A stretch of DNA of 34,271 bases from NCBI RefSeq assembly GCF_014596445.1, contig NZ_MECL01000165.1, forward strand, positions 1-34,271, written 5' to 3'. Positions 15,014-24,571 of the stretch are shown piece after piece. The position numbers were made by a program, and so were the translations under genes. A model generated the notes under the pieces. It was given only the letters and a program-made list of their open reading frames with translations, did not search any database and was not told where the DNA came from. The number at the start of each line of letters is the position of its first letter. The first letter of the stretch is position 1. The DNA comes from Streptomyces sp. CBMA29. GTDB lineage: Bacteria; Actinomycetota; Actinomycetes; Streptomycetales; Streptomycetaceae.

Positions 15014-18000
15014 TCAAGAACGCCCCGGCGGACGGTGGTCGTCGTCGTGGGGGCCGAGGAGTTCGTCGGCGAGAGTGGGGAGGTCGTCGAGCGGAGTTTC
15101 CTCGGCCCAGTTGGAGCGGGGGCGGCGCGGAGTGGCCGAAGGGGTCTCGGCGGTGGGGAATTCGCGGGTGCGCTCGTTGCCCTGCTGGTCCTCGGGGCGG
15201 AAGAGCCACGGGGGGACGCGGTCGGTCGGGTCGTCCGAGGCCGGGGAGCCGACCGGGGGTACGACCGGCGGGAGCACCGTCGTGGTCTCGGAACTGTCCT
15301 CGCGAGGGCTGTCTTCGCGAGAGCCCTCCTCGTCCGAAGCGGACTCGTCGGAGGTGGTGGCGTCAGCCGACGACGTGTCCTCGCCTGGAGCGTCCTCCGG
15401 TTCGTCCGCAACGGCCGGAACGGCCGGAAGGACAGCCGTCTCGTCGGCAGGCTCAGGCTCGGCGGGCGCGGCCGGCTCGGCCGCAACGGCCGGAACAGCC
15501 GGAAGAAGGGTCGTCTCGTCCTCGGCGGGAGCCGAAGAAGGCGGAGGCACGACGTTGATCGTGGCCGTCTCGGCCGAGTCCGAGGTCTGCGGCAGCTCGG
15601 TGGTCTCCTCGGCGTCAGAGGAGCCGGAGGAGCCAGAGGAGCCAGAGGAGCCGGAGGAGCCAGAGGAGCCGGAGGAGCCAGAGGAGCCGGCCGAACCGGA
15701 GGAACCGGCACTCGCGGCGGCGGCAGCCGCAGCCGCAGCCGTGCGGGCCTCCTCGGCGCGGAGAAGGGCCTCCTCCGCCTTGCGCTGCTTTTCGAGGCGG
15801 CGCGCATCGGCCTCGGAGCGCAGGCGTGCCTGCTCCTCGGCAAGGCGGCGGAGCCGTTCCTGCTCGGCCGCGCGGGCGGCCTCCTCGGCCTCGCGGCGGG
15901 CCGTCTCCTCGGCGGCGATGCGCGCGGCCTCCTCGGAGCGGACGCGTTCGGCCTCGGCTTCGCGGGCGGCGGCGCGTTCGGCGATCTCGCGGCGGGTGGC
16001 CTCCTCGGCGGCGAGGCGGCGCTCCTCTTCCTCGCGGCGGAGCCGTTCGAGCTGGGCCTGGCGCTCGCGCTCCTGGCGCTCTTCCTCGGCCTTGCGGGCG
16101 GCCTCTTCGGCGGCGAGGCGGGCGGCTTCGGCGGCGGCTTGGCGCTCGGCCTCGGCGCGGGCCTCGATCTCCTGGGCGGAGAGCGGAAGGAGCTGGTCGA
16201 GGCGGTGCCGTACGACGGTGGTGACGGCGGCGGGTTCCTGGGCGCCGTCGACCACGAGATAGCGGCCGGGGTCGGCGGCGGCGAGGGTGAGGAAGCCCGC
16301 GCGGACGCGCTGGTGGAAGGCGGCGGGTTCGGATTCGAGGCGGTCGGGGGCTTCGGTGAAGCGTTCGCGGGCGGCGTCGGGGCTGACGTCGAGGAGCACG
16401 GTGAGGTGCGGGACGAGTCCGTCGGTGGCCCAGCGGGAGATGCGGGCGATCTCGGTGGGGGCTAGGTCGCGCCCGGCGCCCTGGTAGGCGACGGAGGAGT
16501 CGATGTAGCGGTCGGAGATGACGACGGCGCCGCGTTCGAGGGCGGGGCGGACGACGGAGTCGATGTGCTCGGCGCGGTCGGCGGCGTAGAGCAGCGCCTC
16601 GGCGCGGTGCGAGATGCCGCCGGAGGAGACGTCGAGGAGGATGGAGCGCAGGCGCTTGCCGATGGCCGTGGCGCCGGGCTCGCGGGTGACGACGACCTCG
16701 TGGCCCTTGGCGCGGATCCATTCGGCGAGCGCTTCGACCTGGGTGGACTTGCCCGCGCCGTCGCCGCCCTCCATAGCGATGAAGAATCCGGTGGCGGCGG
16801 GGGCGACGGCCGGTTCCGCGCCGGTCAGGGCCTCGCGCAGGTCGCGCCGGAGCGGTACGCCGCTGCGGTCGTCGGTCTTGCCGAGGACGAGCGCGGCGAC
16901 CGGCAGCAGCAGGGCGCCGATCAGCATCAGCGTGTACGCGGCGCCGCCGTGGTCGAAGGTGAAGTGGCCCTTCTGGATGCGGTGCGGGCCGATCGCGGCG
17001 GCGACCAGCGGCGCGACGATCACGGCGAGGGCGAGGACGGCGCGCGAGACCGCGTGCAGGTGCTCGGTGGTACGGCCGCGCCGTCCCGCCTCGGCTTCCT
17101 GCTCGATCAGGATGTGCCCGGTGTTGGCGGTGACGCCCGCCGCGGCGCCGGCCAGCAGCGCGAGCAGCAGGACGGTGGTCTGGTCGGCGACGATGCCGGT
17201 GAGGAGCAGGCCGAGCCCGGTGACGCCGATGGACAGCGCGAGCAGGCGGCGCCTGGAGAGCGCCGGGAGCGTACGGGGGGCGAGTCGGATGCCGACGACC
17301 GTACCGGCGGTGAGGGCCAGGACGAGCAGGCCGAAACCGGTCGGGCCGAAGCCGAGGGCGAGCGCGTGCAGGACGGCCACGCCCACGGCCGCGCCGATCG
17401 CGCCGACGACCGCGGCGGTCGCCAGCACCAGCAGCGGCAGTACGCCGGTCCTGCCGCGTTCGGCGCCAGCGGGGCCCTTGGGCAGTCGGAGACCTTCGAG
17501 CGGGGAGCGCGGGCGCGCCACGGTGCCCGAGGGCAGTTCGAGGAGGTAGAGCACCGACATGGAGGACGAGAAGAGCCCGGCCGCCACGTACGAGGCGAGC
17601 GCCACCTGGTGCTGGTCGAACCAGGTGACGCCGACCGCGATCAGTGTGTTCACCAGCGTGACGACGACGAGACCGGCCGCTGCCAGGGGCAGTGCGACGA
17701 AGCTGGTCCGCAGGTCCAGCCGGTGCAGCGTCGCCAGGTGGTCGGGCGCGGGCCGCACGGAGGTGTCGCCGGGCGGCGGCAGGAGCAGCGGGGCGGCGCC
17801 GTCCTTGGCGACGGCCCACAGCCGCTCGGCCACTCCGGTGACGAAGGCGGTCACCAGCAGCCAGGTCAGCGCGGTGTGCTGCGACCAGGTGATCCACAGC
17901 GGCGCGACGATGAACAGCCCGAGTCGTACGGCGTCCGCGCCGATCATCGTCCACCGGCGGTCCAGACGGCCGCTCTCGGACGTCAGCGCCGACAGCGGGC

Positions 18001-18358
18001 CGAGCAGAACGGCGCCGAACAGCAGCGTCGAGACCAGGCGCGCCCCGAAGACGGCCGCGGTGGCGAAGGCCACACCCCGGTAACCGCCGCCGTATGCGTG
18101 GTCGGCCACCGCCGCCTGCACGGCGAGCCACAGCAGCACCAGCAGACCCAGCCGGTCCGCCACCGCCCCGGTGAGCTGCGCGCTCCACAATTTGCGCAGC
18201 GCCGGGATTTTCAGCAGCGCACCGACCGCTCGCTCACGGCTGTCAGCGGCGAGGTCGGTGGCGAACGCGTCGGTCACGTCCCCCTCGACGTCCTCGGCCC
18301 TGACATCTGCGGCCGTGACGTCCGCGGCGGGCGGCTTGGGCTGCTCGGATGGCGTCAT
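15014..18358 (-). CDS. tmk: MFS-like membrane domain fused to dTMP kinase, with coiled-coil and Ser/Gly tail
   Basis: The 1114-residue fusion starts with an MFS-like membrane domain of about ten to twelve hydrophobic segments (about 45-500). A complete thymidylate kinase (about 523-735) follows, with P-loop EGGDGAGKST near 530, TREPG, and SDRYIDSS, which is the DRY/H motif region. It phosphorylates dTMP to dTDP. Next comes an Ala/Glu/Arg-rich helix of ~130 residues (RQAAAEAARLAAEEAARKAE onward), probably a coiled coil, then a Gly-Ser-Ser repeat tract, then an acidic disordered tail to 1114. Ordinary Tmk has about 210 residues. The fusion is known in Streptomyces next to topA; the membrane part's function is not established. 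The ATG at 18358 (MTPSEQPKPP) precedes a plausible cytosolic N-terminus. Confidence 0.92.
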   Translation of the reverse strand: MTPSEQPKPPAADVTAADVRAEDVEGDVTDAFATDLAADSRERAVGALLKIPALRKLWSAQLTGAVADRLGLLVLLWLAVQAAVADHAYGGGYRGVAFATAAVFGARLVSTLLFGAVLLGPLSALTSESGRLDRRWTMIGADAVRLGLFIVAPLWITWSQHTALTWLLVTAFVTGVAERLWAVAKDGAAPLLLPPPGDTSVRPAPDHLATLHRLDLRTSFVALPLAAAGLVVVTLVNTLIAVGVTWFDQHQVALASYVAAGLFSSSMSVLYLLELPSGTVARPRSPLEGLRLPKGPAGAERGRTGVLPLLVLATAAVVGAIGAAVGVAVLHALALGFGPTGFGLLVLALTAGTVVGIRLAPRTLPALSRRRLLALSIGVTGLGLLLTGIVADQTTVLLLALLAGAAAGVTANTGHILIEQEAEAGRRGRTTEHLHAVSRAVLALAVIVAPLVAAAIGPHRIQKGHFTFDHGGAAYTLMLIGALLLPVAALVLGKTDDRSGVPLRRDLREALTGAEPAVAPAATGFFIAMEGGDGAGKSTQVEALAEWIRAKGHEVVVTREPGATAIGKRLRSILLDVSSGGISHRAEALLYAADRAEHIDSVVRPALERGAVVISDRYIDSSVAYQGAGRDLAPTEIARISRWATDGLVPHLTVLLDVSPDAARERFTEAPDRLESEPAAFHQRVRAGFLTLAAADPGRYLVVDGAQEPAAVTTVVRHRLDQLLPLSAQEIEARAEAERQAAAEAARLAAEEAARKAEEERQERERQAQLERLRREEEERRLAAEEATRREIAERAAAREAEAERVRSEEAARIAAEETARREAEEAARAAEQERLRRLAEEQARLRSEADARRLEKQRKAEEALLRAEEARTAAAAAAAAASAGSSGSAGSSGSSGSSGSSGSSGSSGSSGSSDAEETTELPQTSDSAETATINVVPPPSSAPAEDETTLLPAVPAVAAEPAAPAEPEPADETAVLPAVPAVADEPEDAPGEDTSSADATTSDESASDEEGSREDSPREDSSETTTVLPPVVPPVGSPASDDPTDRVPPWLFRPEDQQGNERTREFPTAETPSATPRRPRSNWAEETPLDDLPTLADELLGPHDDDHRPPGRS
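15617..15712. repeat. 9-bp tandem repeats inside tmk
   Basis: Roughly ten near-perfect copies of a GAGGAGCC(A/G)-type 9-mer encode the Gly-Ser-Ser tract on the minus strand. Nine-base units keep the frame, so length can vary by slippage without breaking the protein. Confidence 0.85.
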
Positions 18359-18476
18359 CCCAACAGCCTATCCGCCTTACGACGCCCTACACGGAGCCCG
18401 GTCCCCCTCCCGGGGTGACCTCCCCTCCAGGAGGGCGGGGAACCGCGCGACCAGCCCATGGCCGGCGCGCGGTTCA

Positions 18477-18529
18477 CCACCGGCCCGGTGGGCAGACGCT
18501 GTTGTCGCCTGGCCACCGGCCCGGTGGGC
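18477..18529. terminator. duplicated hairpin after topA
   Basis: The 17-mer CCACCGGCCCGGTGGGC occurs at 18477-18493 and again at 18513-18529. Each copy folds as CCACCG/CGGTGG around GCC. The second copy lies three bases beyond the topA stop codon, so the pair probably terminates topA transcripts or separates them from tmk. Confidence 0.6.
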
Positions 18530-18532
18530 GGA

Positions 18533-21379
18533 CTAATCGGCTGAGGCCGTCGACTTCTTCGCCGCCGCGGAGGCAGCCGCCTTCTTGGCAGGCGCCTTCT
18601 TGGCGGCAGCCTTCTTCGCGGTACCGGAAGCCGCCGTCTTCTTGGCGGGCGCCTTCTTGGCCGGTGTCTTCTTGGCGGCGGCCTTCTTCTTCACGGGCCC
18701 CTTCGCCCGCTTCTCCGCGAGGAGTTCGTATCCGCGCTCGGGCGTGATCGACTCCACCTCGTCGTCGCGGCGCAGCGTCGCGTTGGTCTCGCCGTCGGTG
18801 ACGTAGGGACCGAAGCGGCCGTCCTTGACGACGACGGGACGCTCGCTGACCGGGTCGGTGCCCAGTTCCTTGAGCGGCGGCTTGGCGGCGGCGCGACCGC
18901 GCTGCTTGGGCTGCGCGTAGATGGCGAGCGATTCGTCGAGGGTGATCGAGAAGAGCTGGTCCTCGGTCTCCAGCGAGCGCGAGTCGGTGCCCTTCTTCAG
19001 GTAGGGCCCGTAGCGCCCGTTCTGCGCGGTGATCTCGACGCCTTCGGCGTCCTTGCCGACGACGCGCGGCAGGGACATCAGCTTGAGGGCGTCCTCAAGG
19101 GTGACGGTGTCGATGGACATCGACTTGAAGAGCGAGGCGGTACGCGGCTTGACCGCGTTCTTGCCGGTCTTCGGGGTGTCCTCGGGCAGGACTTCGGTGA
19201 CGTAGGGACCGTAGCGCCCGTCCCTGGCGATGATCGGGCGGCCGGTCGCCGGGTCGTCGCCGAGCGCGAAGTCGCCGCTGGGCTTGGCGAACAGCTCCTC
19301 GGCGTACTCGACGGACAGCTCGTCCGGCGGCAGGTCCTCGGGTACGTCGGCGCGCCGGTGGTCGTCCTCGCCGCGCTCGCCCTTCTCGATGTAGGGGCCG
19401 TAGCGGCCGACGCGCAGCATGATGCCGTCGCCGACCGGGAAGGAGGAGATCTCCCGGGCGTCGATCGCGCCCAGGTCCTCGACGAGTTCCTTGAGGCCGC
19501 CGAGGTGGTCGCCGTCCCCGTTGCCCGCGTCGGCGGCGGAGGCCGTACCGATGCCGGAGTCGCCGCCGCCGTCGTCGGAGCCGAAGTAGAAGCGGCGCAG
19601 CCACGGCACGGCCTGGGCCTCGCCGCGGGCGATGCGGTCGAGGTCGTCCTCCATGGAGGCGGTGAAGTCGTAGTCGACCAGGCGGCCGAAGTGCTTCTCC
19701 AGCAGGTTGACGACGGCGAAGGAGAGGAAGGTCGGGACGAGCGCGGTGCCCTTCTTGAAGACGTAGCCGCGGTCGAGGATCGTGCCCAGGATCGTGGCGT
19801 ACGTCGACGGGCGGCCGATCTCCCGCTCCTCCAGCTCCTTGACCAGCGACGCCTCGGTGTAGCGGGCGGGCGGCTTGGTCGAGTGGCCGTCGGCGGTGAT
19901 CTCCTCGGCGCTCAGCGCGTCGCCCTCGGAGACCTGCGGCAGCCTGCGCTCGCGGTCGTCCAGCTCGGCGTTGGGGTCGTCGGCGCCTTCGACGTACGCC
20001 TTCAGGAAGCCGTGGAAGGTGATGATCTTGCCGGACGCGCTGAATTCGGCGTCCCTGCCGTCCGCGGAGGCGCCGCCGACCTTGACGGTGACGGACTGGC
20101 CGACCGCGTCCTTCATCTGGGACGCGACCGTACGCATCCAGATCAGCTCGTAGAGCCGGAACTGGTCGCCGGTCAGGCGGGTCTCGGCGGGGGTGCGGAA
20201 GCGGTCGCCTGAGGGGCGGATCGCCTCGTGCGCCTCCTGCGCGTTCTTGACCTTGCCCGTGTAGACGCGCGGCTTGTCCGGCAGGTAGTCCGCCCCGTAG
20301 AGCTGCGTGACCTGGGCGCGGGCGGCGCGGACGGCGGTCTCCGAGAGCGTGGTGGAGTCCGTACGCATGTACGTGATGAAGCCGTTCTCGTACAGCTTCT
20401 GCGCGACCTGCATGGTGGCCTTCGCGCCGAAGCCCAGCTTGCGCGACGCCTCCTGCTGGAGGGTGGTGGTGCGGAAGGGGGCGTACGGCGAGCGGCGGTA
20501 CGGCTTGGACTCGACGCCGCGTACGGCGAACTGGGTGTCGGCGAGGGCCGCGGCCAGGGCGCGGGCGGCGCTCTCGTCGAGCTGGAGCACCTGCGAGCCG
20601 GACTTGAGCAGGCCGGTGGCCGCGTCGAAGTCCCGGCCCTGCGCGACCCGGCGGCCGTCGACGGTGGTGAGCCGGGCGACGAGCGTGGAGGGGTCGGAGG
20701 GGTCACCGGTGCGGCCGGTGGCGAAGGTGCCGGTCAGGTCCCAGTAGTCCGCGGTGTGGAAGGCCATCCGCTCGCGTTCGCGCTGGACGACCAGCCGGGT
20801 GGCGACGGACTGCACGCGGCCCGCCGACAGTCGCGGCATGACCTTCTTCCACAGCACCGGTGAGACCTCGTAGCCGTACAGCCGGTCGAGGATGCGGCGG
20901 GTCTCCTGGGCGTCGACCAGGGGCTGGTTCAGCTCGCGCGGATTGCGGACGGCCTCCTGGATGGCGTCCTTGGTGATCTCGTGGAACACCATCCGGTGAA
21001 CGGGCACCTTGGGCTTGAGGATTTCCTGCAAATGCCAGGCGATGGCCTCGCCCTCGCGGTCCTCATCGGTGGCGAGGAAGAGTTCAGTGGACTCCTTGAG
21101 GAGGTCCTTGAGCTTCTTGACCTGTGCCTTTTTATCGGCATTGACCACATAGATGGGTTGGAAATCACTGTCCACATTGACGCCGAGCCGCGCCCAGGGC
21201 TGGCCCTTGAACTCCGCCGGCACTTCGGCGGCCCCGTTGGGGAGGTCGCGGATGTGCCCGACGCTGGCCTCGACGACGTATCCAGGGCCCAGATATCCCT
21301 TGATCGTTTTCGCCTTGGCAGGCGACTCGACAATGACGAGTCGCTGGCCGCTGTGTGCGGTCTCGCGGGTCGGGGACAA
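18533..21379 (-). CDS. topA: DNA topoisomerase I (type IA) with Lys/Ala-rich tail
   Basis: The 948-residue enzyme relaxes negative supercoils. It begins with a Toprim domain (LVIVESPAKAKTIKGYLG, then TDEDREGEAIAWHL). The catalytic tyrosine is Y337 in FITYMRTDST. Four C-terminal modules carry GRYGPY or GRFGPY signatures (VGRYGPYIEKG, DGRYGPYVTEV, NGRYGPYLKKG, DGRFGPYVTDG) and replace the zinc fingers of E. coli TopA. The last ~50 residues are Lys/Ala repeats (KKAAAKKTPAKKAPAKK), as in actinobacterial TopA, where such tails bind DNA and aid processivity. The start is TTG at 21379 (MSPTRETAHSG) with GGGAG upstream; an internal start near QRLVIVES is possible. It is followed on the same strand by tmk, 174 bp away. 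Confidence 0.95.
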   Translation of the reverse strand: MSPTRETAHSGQRLVIVESPAKAKTIKGYLGPGYVVEASVGHIRDLPNGAAEVPAEFKGQPWARLGVNVDSDFQPIYVVNADKKAQVKKLKDLLKESTELFLATDEDREGEAIAWHLQEILKPKVPVHRMVFHEITKDAIQEAVRNPRELNQPLVDAQETRRILDRLYGYEVSPVLWKKVMPRLSAGRVQSVATRLVVQRERERMAFHTADYWDLTGTFATGRTGDPSDPSTLVARLTTVDGRRVAQGRDFDAATGLLKSGSQVLQLDESAARALAAALADTQFAVRGVESKPYRRSPYAPFRTTTLQQEASRKLGFGAKATMQVAQKLYENGFITYMRTDSTTLSETAVRAARAQVTQLYGADYLPDKPRVYTGKVKNAQEAHEAIRPSGDRFRTPAETRLTGDQFRLYELIWMRTVASQMKDAVGQSVTVKVGGASADGRDAEFSASGKIITFHGFLKAYVEGADDPNAELDDRERRLPQVSEGDALSAEEITADGHSTKPPARYTEASLVKELEEREIGRPSTYATILGTILDRGYVFKKGTALVPTFLSFAVVNLLEKHFGRLVDYDFTASMEDDLDRIARGEAQAVPWLRRFYFGSDDGGGDSGIGTASAADAGNGDGDHLGGLKELVEDLGAIDAREISSFPVGDGIMLRVGRYGPYIEKGERGEDDHRRADVPEDLPPDELSVEYAEELFAKPSGDFALGDDPATGRPIIARDGRYGPYVTEVLPEDTPKTGKNAVKPRTASLFKSMSIDTVTLEDALKLMSLPRVVGKDAEGVEITAQNGRYGPYLKKGTDSRSLETEDQLFSITLDESLAIYAQPKQRGRAAAKPPLKELGTDPVSERPVVVKDGRFGPYVTDGETNATLRRDDEVESITPERGYELLAEKRAKGPVKKKAAAKKTPAKKAPAKKTAASGTAKKAAAKKAPAKKAAASAAAKKSTASAD

Positions 21380-21614
21380 CGTCGCTCTTCTCTCCCGGTC
21401 GAAGGTGTGTCGCTGCGGAGTGTGACCGTACCTCCCTGTCCCGTGTCAAACGGGAAAAGTCCACAACGCCACTGGAACGGTAACCCGACAACCGGTCTGT
21501 CTGCCGCATGGACGGCCGCTCCGGTCGGTTTCCGGGAGGGGCGCGGGGGCGCGTTCCCGGGGGCGCGTGCGTGATTTCACGCACGTCAGGAGGGCCGGGG
21601 AAGGGCGGTGGCGG

Positions 21615-21809
21615 TCAGACCTGTGTGAGACACCAGACGCCGGTGAGGAGCGCGGCAGCACCGAAGGAAATGGACATGACAGTTGCGGCGGTGGATCCCG
21701 CGTCCGTCACGGGCCGCCGGGCGCGCAGCCGGGCGGCCGTCCAGCACAGGAGTGCGGCCCCGAAGACGGCGAAGACCGTTCCGGCGAAGAGTGCGGGCAC
21801 CCGCTCCAT
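21615..21809 (-). CDS. small two-helix membrane protein, unknown
   Basis: This 64-residue protein starts MERVPALFAGTVFAVF. It has two hydrophobic helices (about 6-25 and 44-62) joined by a basic loop LRARRPVTDAG, so both ends probably face the same side. The ATG at 21809 has GAGGG four bases upstream, which decides the start over a longer open frame. It lies upstream of topA on the same strand, about 235 bp away. I do not recognise a family. Confidence 0.65.
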   Translation of the reverse strand: MERVPALFAGTVFAVFGAALLCWTAARLRARRPVTDAGSTAATVMSISFGAAALLTGVWCLTQV

Positions 21810-22021
21810 GCGTCCCTCGTCCCGTCTCGTCCTGTCTCGCCCTGTCCAGGTGTGTGGTCCCGGACGCTGCCACGCCAGGGCGTCCGGCACGCGAACCACG
21901 GGTGAACACGGGTCTCCGCCCCCAGGGGGTGGGACGCGGCGGGGGCCCTCCTGCAAAGATGTCCGGCAACGACCGGTACACAACAAGACGTTCAACGACG
22001 TTCAGCACAGGGGGACGGGGC

Positions 22022-22501
22022 ATGTCCGACCAGAATCCGTACGGCCAGAATCCGTACGGTGACAAGCCGCAGGGCGACAATCCGTACGGGGAGCAGCAGC
22101 CCGGGGGCCAGCCCGGATACGGATACCCGCAGCAGCCCGGGGGCCAGGCTCCCGGTTACGGCTACCCGCCCCAGGGCGGCCAGGCACCCGGTTACGGCTA
22201 CCCGCCGCAAGGCGGTGGCTACGCGCCGCCCGGTGCCGCGTACGCCGCCGACCCGTCCGCGCCGTACGGCTACGACCCCTACGGGCGGCCGTACTCGGAC
22301 AAGTCCAAGGTGGTCGCGGGAGTGCTCCAGCTCTTCCTCGGCAGCTTCGGCGTGGGCCGTTTCTACACCGGTCACACCGGCATGGCGCTGGGTCAGCTCT
22401 TCACCTGCGGCGGCTGCGGCATCTGGGCGCTGATCGACGGCATCATGCTGCTGGCCGGGGACAACCCGACCGACGCGCAGGGCCGGGTGCTGCGTGGCTG
22501 A
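22022..22501 (+). CDS. TM2 domain protein with Gly/Tyr/Pro-rich N-terminus
   Basis: The 159-residue protein starts with a ~90-residue disordered region with repeats of GQAPGYGYPPQG and NPYG. A TM2 domain follows: KSKVVAGVLQLFLGSFGVGRFYTGHTGMALGQL forms the first helix and the conserved GxxRFYxG turn, and a second helix, CGIWALIDGIMLL, comes after a CGGCG hinge. The ATG at 22022 follows GGGGGACGGGG. Its stop overlaps the start of the next gene, so the two are probably translated together. TM2 proteins have no single known role. Confidence 0.88.
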   Translation: MSDQNPYGQNPYGDKPQGDNPYGEQQPGGQPGYGYPQQPGGQAPGYGYPPQGGQAPGYGYPPQGGGYAPPGAAYAADPSAPYGYDPYGRPYSDKSKVVAGVLQLFLGSFGVGRFYTGHTGMALGQLFTCGGCGIWALIDGIMLLAGDNPTDAQGRVLRG

Positions 22502-22943
22502 CGGAGTCCGTCGGCCCCGGGTCGGCGCTCCCCCGGTCTCCCCGGGGGCGCGCCGCCCGTCGGCGGTTCTCGGCCACCCGGCCACCGCTCCCCTGGCGAC
22601 GCTCGCCGCCGGGGTCGCGAGCGCCGTCTATCTCTACGGCACCGACCCGCACCAGCCGGGGCACTGGCTGCCGCGCTGCCCGTTCAACTGGGCGACCGGG
22701 CTGCTCTGCCCGGCCTGCGGCGGTACGCGCATGGTGTACGACCTGATGCACGGCGACGTGGGGCGCGCCTTCCACGACAACGCCGTCCTGCTGCTGGCCG
22801 CGCCCCTGGCGCTGTGGCTGTGCGGGCGCTGGATGGCCGAGGGGCTGCGCGGCCGTCGCCGGCGGCTGGTGGTGAGCCCGCGCGTGTCACTGGCCGTGCT
22901 GTGCGTGGCCGTGACGTGGACGGTTGTCCGCAACGTGTTCTGA
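22494..22943 (+). CDS. DUF2752 membrane protein
   Basis: The 149-residue protein carries the DUF2752 signature CPACGGTRMVYDLMHGD after a short CPF motif, with three hydrophobic segments (about 33-50, 94-112, 130-146). The GTG at 22494 overlaps the preceding TM2 gene by 8 bases, which implies translational coupling. TM2 and DUF2752 proteins often co-occur; their joint function is unknown. Confidence 0.85.
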   Translation: MADGVRRPRVGAPPVSPGARRPSAVLGHPATAPLATLAAGVASAVYLYGTDPHQPGHWLPRCPFNWATGLLCPACGGTRMVYDLMHGDVGRAFHDNAVLLLAAPLALWLCGRWMAEGLRGRRRRLVVSPRVSLAVLCVAVTWTVVRNVF

Positions 22944-23005
22944 GGCGCCGTCCGCCGGGCCACTTCGCCGAGGCGCCCCGCCAGGCCCCAGGGTCACCGC
23001 CCGCG

Positions 23006-24571
23006 TCACTCCACCGGGTCGAGGAAGCCCTGTTCCACCAGCAGCCGGATCGACTCCGGCGTGCGGTCGCGCAGCACCACCGGGTCCTCGCCGAGCAACT
23101 GCGCGATGGCGTCCACGATCCGCCCCGCGGTCAGCGTCCCGTCGCAGACGCCCGCGAAGCCCGCGCCCACCGTGTCGACCTTCGTGGCGCGCCGCATGCC
23201 GCGGGCCGCGCGCAGCACCACGTGCTCCGGGTCCTCGGCGCCCGGCAGCCCCACCTGCTCCTGCACCACCCCGTCACCGAGCGCGAAACGGGAGCTGAGC
23301 AGCGCCGCGTCGTCGTGGGTGCGCAGGAAGTCCTGGCGGTCGAACCACCCGGCGATGTGCGGGCCGAGCGGCTGCTCCACCGGGTGCGGCCACTCCTCCG
23401 CCGTGATCGCGGGCTGGTCCGCGCCCGACTTGCGCAGCGTGATCCAGCCGAAGCCGACGCCGTTCACCTTGCGCTGCTCGAACTCGTCGAGCCACGCGTC
23501 GTAGCGGGCGGCGTACGTGGCCGGATCCGTACGGTGGTCGCCGCCGTCGCGCAGCCACAGCTCGGCGTACTGCGTGACGTCCTGGACCTCGCGCTGCACG
23601 ATCCAGGCGTCGCAGCCGCGCGGGATCCACGAGACCAGGCGCTCGCGCCAGTCCTGGCCCTCGGTGTGCTGCCAGTTGGCGAGGAGCTGGCAGTAGCCGC
23701 CGTCGTTGAGATGGTCTGCCGACTGCTGCACCAGGGTGCGGCACAGGTCGTCGCCCGCCATTCCGCCGTCCCGGTAGGTGAAGCGCCCGCCCGGGGAGAT
23801 CACGAAGGGCGGGTTGGACACGATCAGGTCGAAGCGCTCGTCGCGGACCGGCTCGAAGAGGCTGCCCTCGCGCAGGTCGGGCTCGCGGGCGCCGGACAGC
23901 GCGAGGGTGAGCCGGGCGAAGTGCAGGGCGCGCGGGTTGACGTCGGTCGCCGTGACGCGGGTGGCGTGCCGGGAGGCGTGCAGCGCCTGGATGCCGGAGC
24001 CGGTGCCGAGGTCGAGGGCGCTGCCGACCGGTTCGCGCACGGTCAGCCCGGCCAGTGTCGTGGAGGCGCCGCCGACGCCGAGCACCAGGTCGGCCCGGTC
24101 GACACCGGGCGTTCCCCCGACTCCGAGCGTTCCCTCGGCACCGGTTTCTACGGTGCCCGCGCCGATGCCGCCCGCGCCGCCGACCGCGCAGCCGAGGTCG
24201 GAGACGATCCACCAGTCCGCGCCCTCCTCACCGGCGTACGGGCGTACGTCCACGGTGGCGCGTACGTCGTCGCCGTCGCGCGCCAGCCAGCCGCCGGTCA
24301 CGTAGTCGCCGATCCGGGGCAGGGCGGCGCGGGCCCGCTCGTAGGGCACGGGGCGTTGCAGGAGGAAGAGCCTGACCAGGGTCTCCAGGGGGCTGCCGCC
24401 ACGGGTGGCGCGCAGGGCGGGGACGGTCTCGGCCCGGGAGAGGGCCGCGTAGGCGGCGGCTCCGAGGAGGTCGAGACAGCCGTCCGCGGTGAAGGCTGCG
24501 GCGCGCAGGTCGTCGCGCAGGGACGGGGCGTTCCGGGCGGCGGGGAGGAGGGGCGTACTCACACCGGCCAT
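23006..24571 (-). CDS. SAM-dependent methyltransferase (HemK/PrmC-like fold)
   Basis: The 521-residue protein has an N-terminal helical domain (about 15-125) and a class I methyltransferase core. Motif I, ALDLGTGSGIQAL, is at 185-197. The acidic motif ATDVNPRAL follows, and the catalytic VSNPPF is at 251-256. An NPPF tetrad is typical of enzymes that methylate a planar nitrogen, such as glutamine in PrmC or adenine in DNA methylases. A Gly/Thr-rich insert (about 130-160) separates the two domains. The ~200-residue C-terminal extension is of unknown role. The ATG at 24571 (MAGVST) was preferred over upstream open codons of random composition; a GTG three codons later is possible. The substrate is not known. 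Confidence 0.82.
   Translation of the reverse strand: MAGVSTPLLPAARNAPSLRDDLRAAAFTADGCLDLLGAAAYAALSRAETVPALRATRGGSPLETLVRLFLLQRPVPYERARAALPRIGDYVTGGWLARDGDDVRATVDVRPYAGEEGADWWIVSDLGCAVGGAGGIGAGTVETGAEGTLGVGGTPGVDRADLVLGVGGASTTLAGLTVREPVGSALDLGTGSGIQALHASRHATRVTATDVNPRALHFARLTLALSGAREPDLREGSLFEPVRDERFDLIVSNPPFVISPGGRFTYRDGGMAGDDLCRTLVQQSADHLNDGGYCQLLANWQHTEGQDWRERLVSWIPRGCDAWIVQREVQDVTQYAELWLRDGGDHRTDPATYAARYDAWLDEFEQRKVNGVGFGWITLRKSGADQPAITAEEWPHPVEQPLGPHIAGWFDRQDFLRTHDDAALLSSRFALGDGVVQEQVGLPGAEDPEHVVLRAARGMRRATKVDTVGAGFAGVCDGTLTAGRIVDAIAQLLGEDPVVLRDRTPESIRLLVEQGFLDPVE

Noticed and set aside
13669..15843. Very long minus-strand open frame across the island and into the tmk 3' end
   Set aside because: It is Pro/Arg/Ser-rich throughout, overlaps two confident genes in a shifted frame, and reflects the lack of AT-rich stop codons.
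15615..18188. Long open frame within tmk in another minus-strand frame
   Set aside because: It is Arg/Pro-rich shadow translation of the tmk fusion.
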